From assembly GCA_013398615.1 (NCBI GenBank), contig VZSR01000514.1, positions 6,116,462 to 6,180,461 on the forward strand: a stretch of DNA of 64,000 bases, written 5' to 3'. Source of the DNA: Brachypodius melanocephalos. Its lineage: Eukaryota; Chordata; Aves; Passeriformes; Pycnonotidae. The notes under the pieces are model-generated. The model was not told where the DNA came from. It was given only the letters and a program-made list of their open reading frames with translations, and made no database searches. The position numbers and the translations under genes are program-made. Positions within the stretch are counted from its first letter, which is position 1. Each line of letters starts with the position of its first letter. Shown piece by piece: positions 12,396 to 26,950 of the stretch.

Positions 12396-15300
12396 GTGCT
12401 GTGTGCATTAGCCAGCTCTGGATATCAAAAATGCCTTTGGAACCTTTGCAGCTGCCACAGCAGTTGTCAGCTGTCAAATCCAGAGCTGAGGTGAGTTAAT
12501 AAAAAGCTTATCCAAGGGGTGGTGAGTGGGTGAGAGGCAAACTGAGGTCCAGGGATTTGGCACAAGGGCTGCACAATAGGGCAAGGCCACAGTGTCAGCC
12601 ACAGGTTTTATGTTCATTATGAGTTTTCTTGTATTTATCATATTAACCTTATAACCATACATCCTGATGCCCTGGAGACCTGGCAGCAGGCCCAGGAAGC
12701 TATGGAGTGACAGCATGCCAGGCTTCCAGGCTCCTGTTTGAATGCAGAAAGAGGCCCAGGTTGCAAGAAGAATCACTGAGATGAAAATAGCTCAGTGCAA
12801 TGTTATAAACTCTCTTATATCCTGTCTGCAGGATGTAAATTTTGCCCTGCACTTCAGTGAGTCATGTGAGATTTTTATAGACTCATATTAACTTTTTTTT
12901 TAATTGGAGAAGGGCAATGGGTTTTGGTTCAAACTTGTCATGTCTTGCATCATGACGGTGATATTATTGTTACTGCACACAGACCTTCAGATTTCCCTTT
13001 GAAGGAGAACTCAGGATATCTGTATGTTTTTAAATTGGCAGGCAGTGACATTGTAAAACTTTGCAAAGTCAGTTATTAGTGAAATAAGTGATATTTTAAC
13101 TTTGCAGAATGTGACATCCATGCCATCAATTACAGATTAGGTGTAGCAAACAGTGACTAGCTAATGAAAAATAAAACTGCAAATTAACTTTCTTTTTTTG
13201 CAGTGGGAGGAGGTGAGGCAAAGACCAAAGGCATCTTCCTGATACCTTATGGGCTTTTTCCTGCACCACTTTGTGTTCCTGTGCTCTTCTTAGGATTTTG
13301 CCAATTTGAAGAAGCTGTGTGGGCAACAGCCACTTGGGATCCCAATTAAGGCTTCTGAATTATGTTCTAATTTTGTTTCAGTGTTGCAAGGGTGGAAATA
13401 ATTTAGCTTCCTGCAGCACCACTCCAAAGACTCAAAATCCTCAGCCAGAAAGAAGGGAATCAGTCCTGTCACACTCCTACCTTCAAAATGCCCTCTTCAG
13501 TTTAAGGAAATTAGTTTTCCTCCATCATTTCCTTGGAACAAACGGCAAAGAAAGGACCAGAAGAGATTTCCCACTCCCTGCCTTCATACTCATCTATTTC
13601 ACAGGGTAGAAGGGAACAGATGTAGCTTCTGGCTCACAGCATCTCTGTGGCCTGTCAGGATTGCATTTATCTGCTGTTCACAACTTCTGGGGCAGTGTGA
13701 GAGACACAGACTTCATTTTTCACCAGCTGCTGGGTGTTTTTATAAATAGAACTGGATCAGAAAAACACACTTGCTGCTTTTCAAAGATCTACAGGTTGTT
13801 GTAACTCACTTTCTACTGCACAATTCACAAATTGAACAGAAATTGCAAAAGTTTCCAAGTAGACTTGTATTCTATCACAAAAAAAAAATAACCAACTAAT
13901 TGCACAGTAAGTATACAGACATCACACACACAAAATGTGCTGCCTTTCTCCTCACACTTTCTGCACATCAAAAAATTTGACATAAAATCAAAATGTATTT
14001 TTAGAAACCCTATATTTTGTCTTCACAGATGATGTTTTTACATTTCTCTGCAATCTAAAAAGTCACAGAAGTGGTCTTTTGGGGAAGGGCTGTGACTGCT
14101 GTTTTTTAATGACCTTAATACCAAAGGTTCCCAGCCACACTTTGCTAAGAGTGACAGCTGAATTCAGTTCATTCTCTTCCTCCTCATTGTAAGCTGATAA
14201 CTATTTGGGATAGACTTTTTTTTTTTTTTTTTTGTGCACCAAGAGCATCTTGCATGATTGCCACTGCACATTTAATAAAAATGTGAGCAAAGTCTGCAAA
14301 TTCTCAGCCATTAGCCCCGCAGCAAGTGTGGTACCTACTTTCTTTCCTTGGAAAACACAGACCAAGAGAATATCCATGGTACTTTAAAAGTGCTTGGATA
14401 TAGATTTACAGTTAAAGAATCATAGGTTCTACTCCTTCTGCCTAGAAACAGCCTTAATTCTTTGTTAATCTTGTTTAATATCTCTAGATCTAGCTGATAT
14501 TAGTTATTCTTATTACTGTTGTATGGATCTAAATATGTGCCCGGAATTAAATCTTCATTAACAGAAGGGAGTCAGGCAGAGTTTAGCATTCGTTGGGAAG
14601 TGCTGTAAAAATGGAAAATAAATATGTGCATTCTTAGAACTTCTATTTTTGTAGACTTGAATGGTATCTAACTTATCTCTCTGCTAAGTCCTACTTTTAA
14701 AACTCTTTCAAGTTCTTTTGTAAAGACCTAGGATTGCTGATGTTACAAAACTTGGGTAATATTTGTTCCTGAAAGAAATTAAAAGCTCAATGTTATGTGA
14801 AGAATAACTTCAAGATACCAGCAGCAAAAACCTGTTGTGAAAGGGGAATTTTTGAGCTGGATGTTTGGTGCTGGTAAAAATGTCACCACCCACATAATCA
14901 TTAATAAATAACACACTTTGCTGCTTGCATAAAGTGTTGTTTATGTAAAGACAGTGTGAGTGGAGGTGAGATAACTCATTGACAAGGAATCTTGTGTGTG
15001 GTGAAGAAGTTATGATAGCAATGACAGTCCCCAGCTGGGTCTTGTGGTCCTTTTGTTCCGCGCTCTGTGGAGACTTGTAATTGGAAGGACCTTCCAAACC
15101 TTTCTCTACAAGTCTCTGTTGTTCCTGCTCATATCTGACAGCATTTATGTCCTATTCCAGTCCCCAGTTTAACATCTTATCTTTTCATCTTCCTAAATAT
15201 TTGCTAGTTTCTGGTGAGCTCTCCTTTTCCTGACTGACAGTGCAGTTGTGTTCTGAGGTGCTGAGAGCACCTGCATACTGATGGATGTGGAGCTACACAG

Positions 15301-18300
15301 CACTTAGGGCTAATGAGCTCTCAGCATCCTCTGCTTCATGTGCTGCACAGGGGAAACACCTCCACTTTGTGAGCTAACTTGAAGGAAATGTAGAGAGTGA
15401 ATTGCTTTGGGGAAAAGAATCCACTTAAATGTAATGGGGCTTTAAACAGATCTCTCATTCTGTCTGTAAACTCTCTGATAACATTTCTGCTATTCTGAGA
15501 TTTTTTTTTTAATGCTGGTGAAACAAATGGGAAGTGCCAATTGTATTTTTCTCCCTTTTTCTCCACACAAGTGAGTCCAGAAGTTCAGATAAGCTGGGAA
15601 CTACAGCAGGAGATCAATGATCTCTCATGGAGTGCTCTCAGCACTTCCCTTTCTAGCTGTGTCCCACAGCAGCAGACAGCATCATTCCCATGGGCTCTGT
15701 GAGGATGTCCCCATCCCAGAGCTCTCTGCAGCTGCTGGAAGCTCTGCCAGGAGCATGGGCTTCGTGTCACACCAACTTTTGCTGATTTTAAGAGTCTCAA
15801 TTTCCTCTCATCCAAGCACAACATTTCACAGAAGGCCCATTACATCTCTGAACTATTCTCACACACCAGGGTATCTCTGAATCATCTTTACCTTAAAGTA
15901 AAGGAAAAAAAATGTAACTCTGGATCATTGTAATGCCATTGTGTCCAGGAAGAGCCATTCCTGCAAGGCTGTTTGATTTGAATTACCTGAGCAGAGCACC
16001 AACCATTGCAGGTCCCATTTCCTTGCCCTGATAAAGCAGGACAAGGCTTTATGGTGGTAATTTCCAGATACTTAGGAGGATTTAGCTCCTAGGTTTATCT
16101 ACAACTGCAAAGAGTAGGATTTGCCTGTGTTACACTCGTCTCAGGAGAAGTTTTGAGAGTATTTCATTATTAAGAATTACAGCAATGTTATCCAAGGAAT
16201 GTTGCTGGGAATAAAAAGTTTTCCAAGTAGCTGTGACCAGTGTTTAGGGCAATGTCAGCTCTTTACTTGTTTGGGCAATGAAAATAAGAACATCTACCCC
16301 TTTATAAGAGAAACATACCTGGATTTTACCCTCTTGGTAATATGTTAACAAAGATTTTTTTTTCCAGCAAGTGGAAAATGACCACAGTATTTACCATGAA
16401 AGCAATTCTCTAAGTGCCCAAACAAACTACATTTCAGAGATGCAAACTCAAGATTGCTTACACATTGGGTTAACCAAATGTACATCCTGTTCCATAAAAC
16501 TGAGAAACAATAAGCCTAATTTCTTAAGCAAGCCCTGTGAGTTTTAAAAGAAATATCAGTATATATAGCCTAGAAAATAAGGATTATATTTTCCTGCGCA
16601 AAGCCATGGTTTCTGTCTGCTACAACTCTCTAGCCTTGTGTGGGTCTCTTCAGGGAAAGGATGACCTGCCAGCTGTGTAGGAGTAAAATGAGAATTTCTG
16701 TTTCGTGGGAGGCTATGGGAACTGCACGGCCTCTGCTTGCTCATAGACTGAATTGTTTCTGGCCTTTTATTGCCTTTGAAGGGCAATGTAGGATGGAGCA
16801 GCTCTGACAGTTCAAAGGCAGCACAGGTGAACCAGCCTGACACAAGAAGGAACAGAATCAGAGGAATATGGCAGCAATCTTCACCCAGTTCCTGGGCAAG
16901 CAAAGCTGACTTGTGTGCTAAAGATCTGGACTATAAAAAAGAACCTGGCCCTCTGTTTATGAAGCTTCATGTTATAGATGAAAAGCACTAAGCCATCAGA
17001 TCATTAATACCTTTCACGTTTTGTCAAACCAAGGGTGAAAACTCCAAACAGAACTCAGGGCAAAGTTCGTTAAATTGGCAACAGTCCTGGGAACACGAGC
17101 CCGGAGCTTAAACCCAGACTCCAGTGAATTCTGTTTATCTGTACCATTGCCCAAAATGGTCACAGAAGGAAAACAACAGTGGACACCACAGCAGGTTCAA
17201 TTCTTCTGTTTTTAGTTCCTTCTGCATTACAGAAAGGAAAATAAAAAAGAAAAAAATAAAGAATATGTTAACAAACTAAATGCCCATGTTCAAAATATGA
17301 GTCTGTATTTCCCCTCTTCTTGGACAGGGAGCAGCTTGTTGGACATACAGCTTAACCCATTTTCCTCTTTCCCAAGATTTTGTGCTCTTTCTGCAGAGAT
17401 GCAGGTCTCTCTTCCATTCAATTTCCTGATGTTTCTTATGACACAAAAATGCCCAGGAGCATGTACAGAGCACCCTTGAAGCTGTTGAAAGCTTGATATA
17501 AACTTTAATGCACTTTTGTTATATCCTCTTGCAGCTGCTGTGTGTCATGCAGGGTTTCTTACTCCCATCTGCAGGAGATATCTTACCAGCACTTGCCTGC
17601 AGCAGTGTGGCATAAATCACAGAGACCAAATGCCCTGCTGATGTGAAGGGGTGATGTTCTAGGCACACCAGGGAGTTTGTTCTTTTGCACTGGCAATCAC
17701 TTGGCACTAGAAGTGTGTGTGCACGAGTGTACTGCAAAATGGAAACACATCCTCGTGTTCTCTTCCCTGCAAGCACCATGGTAACTCCCAGTGGTGCCCT
17801 ACATGATGCTATAAACAGCCAGGAAGGGCTACAACATAATAGATAAGTAGCCATAAATAGCTTTAAGATTTGTCTAAAGGAGGAGACAGTTTTATGTCAT
17901 CTTAAATTCCATCAAGCCGCCTGCACCTGCAAAGAGTTGCTAAACATTCCTTCTACTCAAATATCCAGAATAATAAGTTTCTCTTAGCACTGTGGGGGTA
18001 TTTTTGTGACAAAAAGATTCATGTTTTCTTTTAAAAATCATTTAATAATGAAATTACCAATAAAGATATGGGCTACTGAGTGTTTAATCTCTCCTTTCCC
18101 TGAATTAAGAAGCTGAAGGTTCTTGAATGCCTGGCAGACATTCACTGAATACAGAATAAGTCCTGAACAGACAGCCCTTTGGATTTCCAGAGCCCTCAGG
18201 TCTAGAAAGGTGCTACACAGGGGCTTCTGTCTACTGCTGCTATTTTGTCAAGTGATACAGGCCACAGGTAACAGCGTTAGAAAGGCAGGTGCCAACTGAA

Positions 18301-21300
18301 AAACAGTAGATTAAGCAAATTGTCCTGGTTGGCCACAGCTGAAGGAGCCCCTCATGATGGGGCTCATCAGAGCATCAGGAGACCTGCCAGCAAACGTAAA
18401 AGTTTTCTGAATTTGTCTCAGTTGTGTTCAACTGTCCATGAATAACAAACCACAATAAATGGTGAAAGCTGAAATTTTTCCTCTTGGCAACTCCAGCCAG
18501 AACATTTGGTTTCCAGCTGGAAATAGGTCTTCATTTAGAAATTTCATTCCCTTTTGTTCAAGAAAATAGGTTTTAGAACATCCTACAATGATTGAATCTG
18601 AAATGAAATGTTTTCTTTACATCAAATTCCAGAAACTTGTGGGGTAGGGAGTTGGAGAGATTTTAATAATTTTTAAAAATAAACAGAACCATCAATCATT
18701 GGAAAAGTTCTCTTCCTGGCTATGCCTCTGAGTTCTGATGGGACTTGGGGTATCTCAGGACATTTAGTAAGCCTTTGTTTTTCCATCTTAATTTGGAGCT
18801 ATAGCTATCCCTGCCTGTGTTTGTGTTACACTGACCGCAGTGGGCTCTACTCTAATGAAAACTGCAAGAGTTCCTCTGCTCTCATTCTCTCCTCCCAAGG
18901 CCCTCTGATGGCCTCAGTTCCTCAGCCCCACTAAGACCATTGATGAGCCATGGGAAAGGGCCTGTGTGTCTTCAGGCACCACATATCCTCTGCCTCCTTC
19001 CTCCATCTGTTTGCTGCTGCCTTCTCCAGAAGAGAAGACAGCTCAAGGGAGAGCAGATAAGTTGATCTGAAAGGGTGAACGGGCTTCATGAGCTGACCCT
19101 TCCAGTGCTGTCTCCAGAGCACCAAACCACAGCCAGGCCAGCCCTGCCAGATGGGACTGGGTCAGCATCATCTCCCCAGTCCACAGCTCTCAAGATAACC
19201 AGTGCAGGATGAGCCAGGACAGATTGTTCTCCATGACAGACTCTTAACTTGTGCTACTCTCTAATGCTAGCAATCCCTTTAGCCAGTCATATCCTAGATT
19301 AGCCCTTTCTGTGAATATCAGTACAATTTTCTCAGTAATCCTCTAGACTATTTCCTCTTAAGAGTCTTGAGAAAGCTTCTGCTGGCACAATTTATCCTGA
19401 CTTTACAGAGCTCTGACAATTTTTTTTCTGATTCAGGTTCTTCAGCCACTTGGCAAGGAGACCCACAGGGCATCAGGGTAACCTGAGAGGAGAATTCAGA
19501 CCTTTGTCCCTGCACTGGGACCTGCCTTACTGAGGGGAAAAGTGGAGCCCAGGGAACAGGAGTGAAAGTGCAACACGTTGTTAACAGGGATGAATGTCAT
19601 CATAATGCCACCATCATCTGCCACTGCAATGGGTTTGTCTCCATGGCAAGGAGTTTGCAGTCCTTGGCCTCACACAGTCTCATCTATTTTCTGCTTATTT
19701 TGAGTAAAAACAGTGAGGAAGTGGATAGAATACTGCTTTCTTTCACTGAGTGTTTTGGGAAACGTGACTGATGGGCTGGATGGATGGTGTTAGAGCCTGT
19801 GCTGTCACAATAACTCTTATTGCCTGACAGTGCAGGGCTGCACATCTCACCAAACCTTGTCAGCGTAATAGTAAATAGCCTTTATAAATTAAAGAAAGAG
19901 TAAAATCAAGATTAGTACCAGGAAGGATAGAAATTCTTCTTGGAAATTATTTCCTTAATATTTGGATATAATCTACCTTATTCAGGAATATCCATCTGTA
20001 TGCAGAAGAAATAAATATGCTTTTGTACCCTGCAGCAGAATCCAACAATGAGGTAGTATGTACTGCTTCCTGATCACACACAAATGGGTTTTTTATCTGT
20101 GACAAGACCATAACATGAGCAGTCAAATAAAACTACAAGCAGACAGGAAAAAGGGCTCATACCTGAAAGCCTTTGGTGACTCTTTCCATCCCCTGAGCTT
20201 CACTAGCCTGCTCTAATGAAGCTGCACTGGAATTTTGTTTCCTGAGAATGTTTATATTCTATTAGGAAAGTGCAAACATCTCTAACAGTATCTTTGTGTC
20301 AGGCCACAGTTGTAGCCCTTGATGTTAATGCAAGTTATTAAAAGACAAAGTTCAGCCAAAACCCCTTGGGTTCTAGGAGAGCTGTACAATTTGGATGTCA
20401 GATTCATTCCCAGTTTCAGAGCTTTGCTATACAGGTGATTTCAAACCTTGCAGTTCCACCAAGAGAGACTAAAGTTGCAGAGGCCACTAAACTGAGAGGG
20501 GCTGCAAATCAAACAGTTAAAATGCCAAAATATCTTGGCAGATAGGAAAAAAAACCACAAGTGTAGGAAAAAATATAGTTCTGGAGGGACTAAAGCAGAG
20601 CAGAAATAATTAAACTAACTGCAGAAAAGGGGAAAGACTGAATTACAGGCTGAGTTTCAAGTTGTTCCTTTGTAGAAAGGTGAGCAGCAGGTGGGGCTGC
20701 CCAAAGCTGGAAACTTCTGGTCTTAGGGCTGGTGGAGTGACACTGCTCTAGATGGGGCTAGGAACTTCTGAGCTGAAGCATCAGCTGCAACACAGGAAAT
20801 CCAGACAGTAGGGAAAATCTTTTTGTTGAAGTTGTAGGGAAGCAATGCAGTAGATTTCTTGAGGATGCCAGAGAATCTGCATGAAAAGAGATTCTGCAAA
20901 ACAAGTGGTGAATTGGTGAGAACAGCAAAGGCAAAGCTGCTTCTGCCCTGGAGGAAGGGCATGAGCCAGAGGAGACTCTTCTCCTGCTTTCCATGATTGC
21001 CATGCTGGAATTTGGGCCTGAGTTCTCAGAGCCAAAATGAGTTAGAGCCAATTGCAACCACACAAGTTGTGCAGGATCACGGGTTGTGCAGGAGAACAGG
21101 GTGTTTTCCATGTACTTCCTCAGAGTGTCTTCATTTTAATTCATTGCCCACAGGGCTGCTCAACTGAAAGAGGGAGGCAGCACTCCAAGGAAAACACTCC
21201 TGAGTGACCTTCAGTGCCACCAGTTAATCCCTCTGCTCCACGGGCCAACTCACTCCAGCCCAGTACCAGAGCACTGCCAGCTCACATGAGCAACAAGTTT

Positions 21301-24300
21301 GGGCTCAGTTACGGGACTAAAGCCAAAAATGCAATAGATGCAACCACTAACTCCACATCTTTTACAAAATACAGACTTCCATGTGAGAGTTTCTTACCAC
21401 TTCCATGAGATTTGCAAGCCTATAAAGTGTCACATGGAGCCACATCTGTAGCCCATCTAGCCAGGCTGTGATTGCTATTTGACTGCCCCTGAGCATCTCC
21501 CTCTAAATCAGTTTCTCATTTCAGAAAAGCACCTTTGGATGTAGTCCCAGATACTGGCAAGTGTTGAGAGTGCAGCAGGGCAAAAAAGGAATCTTGCAGT
21601 CGAGAGTGGTTTTGCACAGGTAGAAGTTTTACCACTTGTACACACAGAGTTAGAGGAAACAATAGATTCCCTACAGCCCCTCTGAAATCAGAACATCGCA
21701 CCTCTTTCTGAGACTGAATCTATTCCACATCCTATCATTCCTTCCAGGGCTAGGAACCAGGGGAAAGAGACTATTTTTGTGAAGAATCCTTTCTATTTGA
21801 AAGAGCCTGCATGAATCTTCATTTCTCCCCATCATCTGTAGGATTCCATGACACACACAGGAGGGAAACATTTTAAGTACATCCTCCCAGCCTGAGCTCA
21901 AAGGAAAATGAGCTGGACAAGATGTGCCAAAGGGTTTAACATCTACACCATTCCTACAGAGCATTGTTTTGTCCTTCACACTGTGTGAGGAGACACCCAT
22001 ATGTGTTTTCCACTTTCATTGTGAAAGCAGGAAATGTTTCATTAAAATCAAGCTTAACCCACTTTGCTTTTCCTTCGTGCTGAAGTAACATTAGCTGCTA
22101 AGAGGGAGGATCTGTGAGTCCCAGAACACAAATGGCCTCGCCCAGCAGAGGGATGGGGCTGGAGAGATCTGAGCAGATCTGCTGGGATGATGTGTGTCCC
22201 TGGGGTATGGGAACAAAGTAGGTCGTGTACCTGGAGGGGCAGGACTTGTGGTGAGCTGGGGAAATTCAACCCAGACAGTTCTACTGGGCCAAACTCTGCT
22301 GCATTTATACAAAATTACAGAAAATATAGATGGCAAGAAACTCACCATAAGACACAATCCACCTACCTAACTCTGTTCTATCACCCTGGTGAGCTGCAGT
22401 GGCTAGGATTTAGGGGAGATGAAGTAAGGACAGCTACAGGTACTGCACCCCAGGATCCTCCCAAACCCTGCAGCTGTGGGTGGAGGTACTAAATTAGTTA
22501 AAGAAACTCAGAGCCATGACTGATTTATATCCTCACTGGATCAGGCCAAAGGAAGGACACTCCATCTGTCTTAATCTCAAATACAGATTTTATCATGTGT
22601 CCCCCTTCACTTGCCAGGGTCTGAAAGACTTTTCAGTTCCCTTTCAGCGGCCATAAAGTAACCCATCTTTGTGTTCTGTTTAGTAATGCAGGAAACCGTC
22701 CCGCAGTCATGAGTGGTTTGGGGGGAAGGTTAAGGCTGCATATTCTTTTCCCAGGGATAACCCAACTTCCAATTACATATCACTATGTGTCAAGCACAAC
22801 TTCATTTTGTCAGGGAAGGTGGTCTCAAGAGCTTTTTGCTATGGCACTTCAAGTGCCAGGAGAGGCACTAGTTCTCTCAGATATAAAGTATAATTGTGGA
22901 ACTTTCCATGCAATGATTACAAGTAAAGTCCTTGGATATATCCATCACACCACTTTGGAGAATTCTATAGCACCAAGGCAGGCTCTGATCAATACACTCT
23001 AAAGAATATAATTATTTCCAGTAACATTTTCACCAACTCGGATGCTCTTGAAATAGAAGTATTCAAATAATTCGGTGTTTTGGGTCAAATCTCCCTGTGC
23101 AATTTTCTTGTAGATTATGAGTGATCCAAGTCAAGCCAGAAGCAAATTAACATTTGCAATTTTAATAAATTTCCCAGCCAGGTGTTAACTTTCTCATTTG
23201 CAAGGAAATTTTGAGGCAGCTTGTCAAAGCTGTGAAGTGCTATTTAAAACCCTTTGGGATTGTCCTATTTATCAACATAATCACTGGCATTTTTCTATAA
23301 TTTAGATGGGGTCTTTAGTGCTTAGAAGAACAGCAGCCAGAACATAGTGCTAGCCAGGATTCCATTATCAGAAGACAACCCCTGCCCATGGAAGCATAAT
23401 CCCTGTCTCAAACACCATATTAAAGTAGGCTAAAATTGCTTCATCTGTTACTAATGGAGAATCTGAGGATAAGAAATAAAAGAGTTATTCAGAAAGTAGG
23501 ATTCCTTTCTTCCAGGAAATTGTAACATCTTGCAGCAAAGGGAAGACTGAAAGACAATGGATTTACCCAAACATATTGTCATGTTTATTAATCCAAAGTG
23601 GGAAGAGAATACGAGGAATTATCCTGTACATCAGTGTTACACCAGAAGAGATTTGTCTCCATTTCTAATCTCACTTCTTATTTTCCCTTCATTCCCCCTT
23701 TGGCCCATCTTGACATCACCCATGCTTTAACATTTGGCCCTTTCCTCCTGTTTTCCCTAGAGAAAGGGAAATAAGCAGAAGTTCAAACAAGCTCGAGAAA
23801 GAGCTCAGGGCAGAACAAGAGCATGAAGTACTGGAGCTCATAGGGCTGGAGTACAGCAGTGTTGTTTCCTCAGCTTTAGAGCTATAAAATGACAAACAGC
23901 AGCACACAAACGTGTTGTCATGACAATGAGTGTGATAAAAAATGGGGTTTCTTTGCATGACTGATGCAGTGAGGCAAAGGTAACCAGGATAGCAATAAAC
24001 ACTTGAGAGAGTTCACTGCGTTGAGGAGCAAGGCAGCACAGAGTTTGAATCATAATTGGAGAAAAAGTATTCATTATTGTTGAGATGATCCAAACTTTCC
24101 CATCTGTATTGAGGGACAGTAGTACAGGGTAAGCTATTCCAGCCTGACCCAACACCTGCAAACTGACTCTTCTGCATGGCTGCAACACCACACTCAACCC
24201 ATCCAAGAAAGTGCAAGGGGAACCTGTGAGTAAAACATATAGTACAGTCTAATGCCTTGAGAATGTCAAAGAGGTGAGAAACTGAGAGATGTAGAAAGGA

Positions 24301-26905
24301 TAAAAAGTGCTAATAATTGCACATCCTAAGTGTGAGCCACAGCACAGTGCTCTCCATCCATTCAAGCTGGCTGGGTTGAAGGGACAGTGCACAAATCCAA
24401 CAGTCACAGCTTGAAGACCCCGTGTGCTCATCACTGCAAGGCTGTCCGTGAAAAAAAAATCTGAGCTCATTCATTTTTAAAAACCTTTTTCCCCCATTTA
24501 AACCATTTTTCCCTGTCACTGTTCAGGTCAGTGACATAGGAATGCCATGCCATGACCTGACAACAGGCTGCCTCAAAATGTGCAGTTCTTTTTCTAAAGG
24601 ATCCTTTTTTCTTTCTCTCTTGTGTTCATGAATTATTTAGCTTTGATCCTAAGCAAGCAGATAATGGTTCATTTCAGACAAAAGACAAACTGATAGTAAT
24701 AGATCTCTCAGATCATAGGAGGGGTTTTTGTTTTCAAGTCAAAACCCAGTGGCTCAGATCCAGCCAGCTCCCTGAGTTTCTGGATGTGGCTCGTGAGCAA
24801 GGTTTTAAGACTCCATCCAACATTGTTTAATTGATGAAGAGCCATATTTTTGAGCTTCCAGGGAAGACATATCAAGCAATAAGGAATAATGGACTCCAGC
24901 CTGACATGTTTAGCAAACTGTGTGGATCAGCCCATTCATGGGTCTTCTGTTTACACAAAGTAAAGTCTCCAGTCTTTTCTAGTCTCAGTCTCTCAAAGGA
25001 GACAGCCCTTGCTACGTTGAATTCCAAAGGCAGGAATATTCCTTACCTTTCTGCTCGAGCACAACTGATGCCATTTGTGTTCTGCTTTGTGATCTGTTCA
25101 AGATCTCTGCTGCTTCTCCAAGACTGCTCCACAGCCTGCTAGATCACACCAGCAGGAAGTTTTTCTTGATATTCCTCCTTCTTTTTCAGCTGCTCTAGCT
25201 ATGTTAAGGTGTCTTGTCCAAAGCCACTCTTCGGGACATCTCCCATTATGTGCCAAACTCACTCCCTTGCACAGAAGTTCTTCCCCATCCATGTTCACAG
25301 CAATTCTCTCCAGCAGCACGCCAGGTTTGTTCTCTGTCTCACAGTGCTTATTTTCTTTCCCCTCACAGCTCACCTTAGCTCATTTCCTTCCTGCAATCAT
25401 CTTCCTGTGAAATTAAGAACACATGCAGTCAATTAAAATTTCAAAACCAGGTCTTCCCTGGAAGGCACACCTGCATTCAAGCCCAGCAGGGCAAACCTCA
25501 CACTGGGATTCTCACATAGCTCACACACTGGGATTCTTGGGAATGGCTGCTGCTGGGCATCGATTCCCTGAGTGGTGGGCAGCACCCACAGACACACCAT
25601 CTCCATTTCACTCACCAAACCAGCAAATGTGAGAACTGCCTAGCTAAGAAAATACTGATTTATTTATGCTGCATCTAGGGAAGAGAGACAGCATATAATT
25701 TTGTATTGGAACTATTCTGTGCCATAAGCAGCTCATGGCATTGGGACTAAAAATATCCAAATTATTGGCTTCCCACTCATACTGGAGGGACAAATCTTGC
25801 ACAGAAAAAATGCTATTTCCTCCTATTCTGTCACACACATGAGGAAAATGCTGGGGAAGTTTTTGCTTCTCTTTCCTAAGTATCTGCCTGTTTAGTATAT
25901 ATGTTGTTTTTAAAGGTATTACAGTTCACCGCTTCCAGACAACACGCCACTGTTCTTACACAGAATTTTACTGCTTAGAGAAGAAGCCGCATAAGGGTTA
26001 AATGTCCAAGGCTGGGAGCACATAACCAAGTGGGAATTGTAACCAAGGGGCAACCAGGCTCCCTTCCTGCTCAGTGACACTGCTGTCTGCACTGCAATGA
26101 TTTCATTCACCAAAACACGGCCATGGACAAAGAACGGACTCTGCAAAAACAGCCTCTTATCTGCTCCTGCCTGCCTCTTGTCCAAGTCATGTGTGATTAG
26201 TTCACTGACACAAACACCCCTCTGGAGCCAAGGCAGCTGCAGGAGCGAGCTGTGCTCTGATACAGCTCATGCCTTTACAGCAGTGTGAGAGCAGTAGCTA
26301 CTGTCTAGCTGAGCCCAGGAGCTTTGCTGTTTAAAGAGCTGGAAGAAAAACAGTGTTTGATTCTAAGGGATCAAGAAGCCCTGGTTGAGCTGGCAATCAA
26401 AATTAAAAAGTCAGTCCTGATTTGTAACAATAACTGCAGTGAGTATGAAATAAAGATTGGCTATAGAGAACAAACATAGGACTGAGAAATGTAATTCCCA
26501 GGTGGTGTTTTAACTTTTCTTTAGTTTTCATTTGTTGATAGGAAGCAAAGGGGTTCAAAGTACTTGGGGCTGGGGTATGAGAAGTAGGTGGCAATAGAGC
26601 AACTGAGTCTCTAAGTGCCATAATTCCAACCACATATCGTTTAAGCAATTACTCCTCTGAAAATTAAACCTATGGGGAGCTCCATTTCACATATACTTCT
26701 GCCATGTGGGCTCTTGGATATCTGCTGTGAAAGAAGCTCTGCAGCTGCCTTTCTGTGAGTGAGGCACTGGTAGAATTTCTTCACTCTACCCAAACAGTAT
26801 TTTCATTAACATTGATAGAAGCCTATTCTACTGGAGATCTTTTGTCTTCTCTCAGGCCTGGTTGCAATTAGACAACAGGAGGAAAGACTTGAGAAGACAG
26901 GTTAG

Positions 26906-26906
<1 letters not shown>
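12396..26906. other. Long intergenic stretch, no gene seen
   Basis: About 14.5 kb of AT-leaning DNA. It contains a T18 run at 14216-14233 and minor A/T runs, but no CpG island, no recognisable exon, no transposon terminus and no RNA gene that I can support. Open stretches are all short (at most about 120 codons) and unrecognised. Confidence 0.55.

Positions 26907-26950
<44 letters not shown>
26907..26950 (+). repeat. (ATC)n trinucleotide microsatellite, about 15 units
   Basis: A pure 44-bp ATC repeat with unique flanks. Translating it on the minus strand gives a run of aspartates, but no gene context supports coding. Confidence 0.97.

Noticed and set aside
14216..14233. T18 run as the tail of a minus-strand processed pseudogene
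   Set aside because: No polyadenylation signal complement and no gene-like body next to it.
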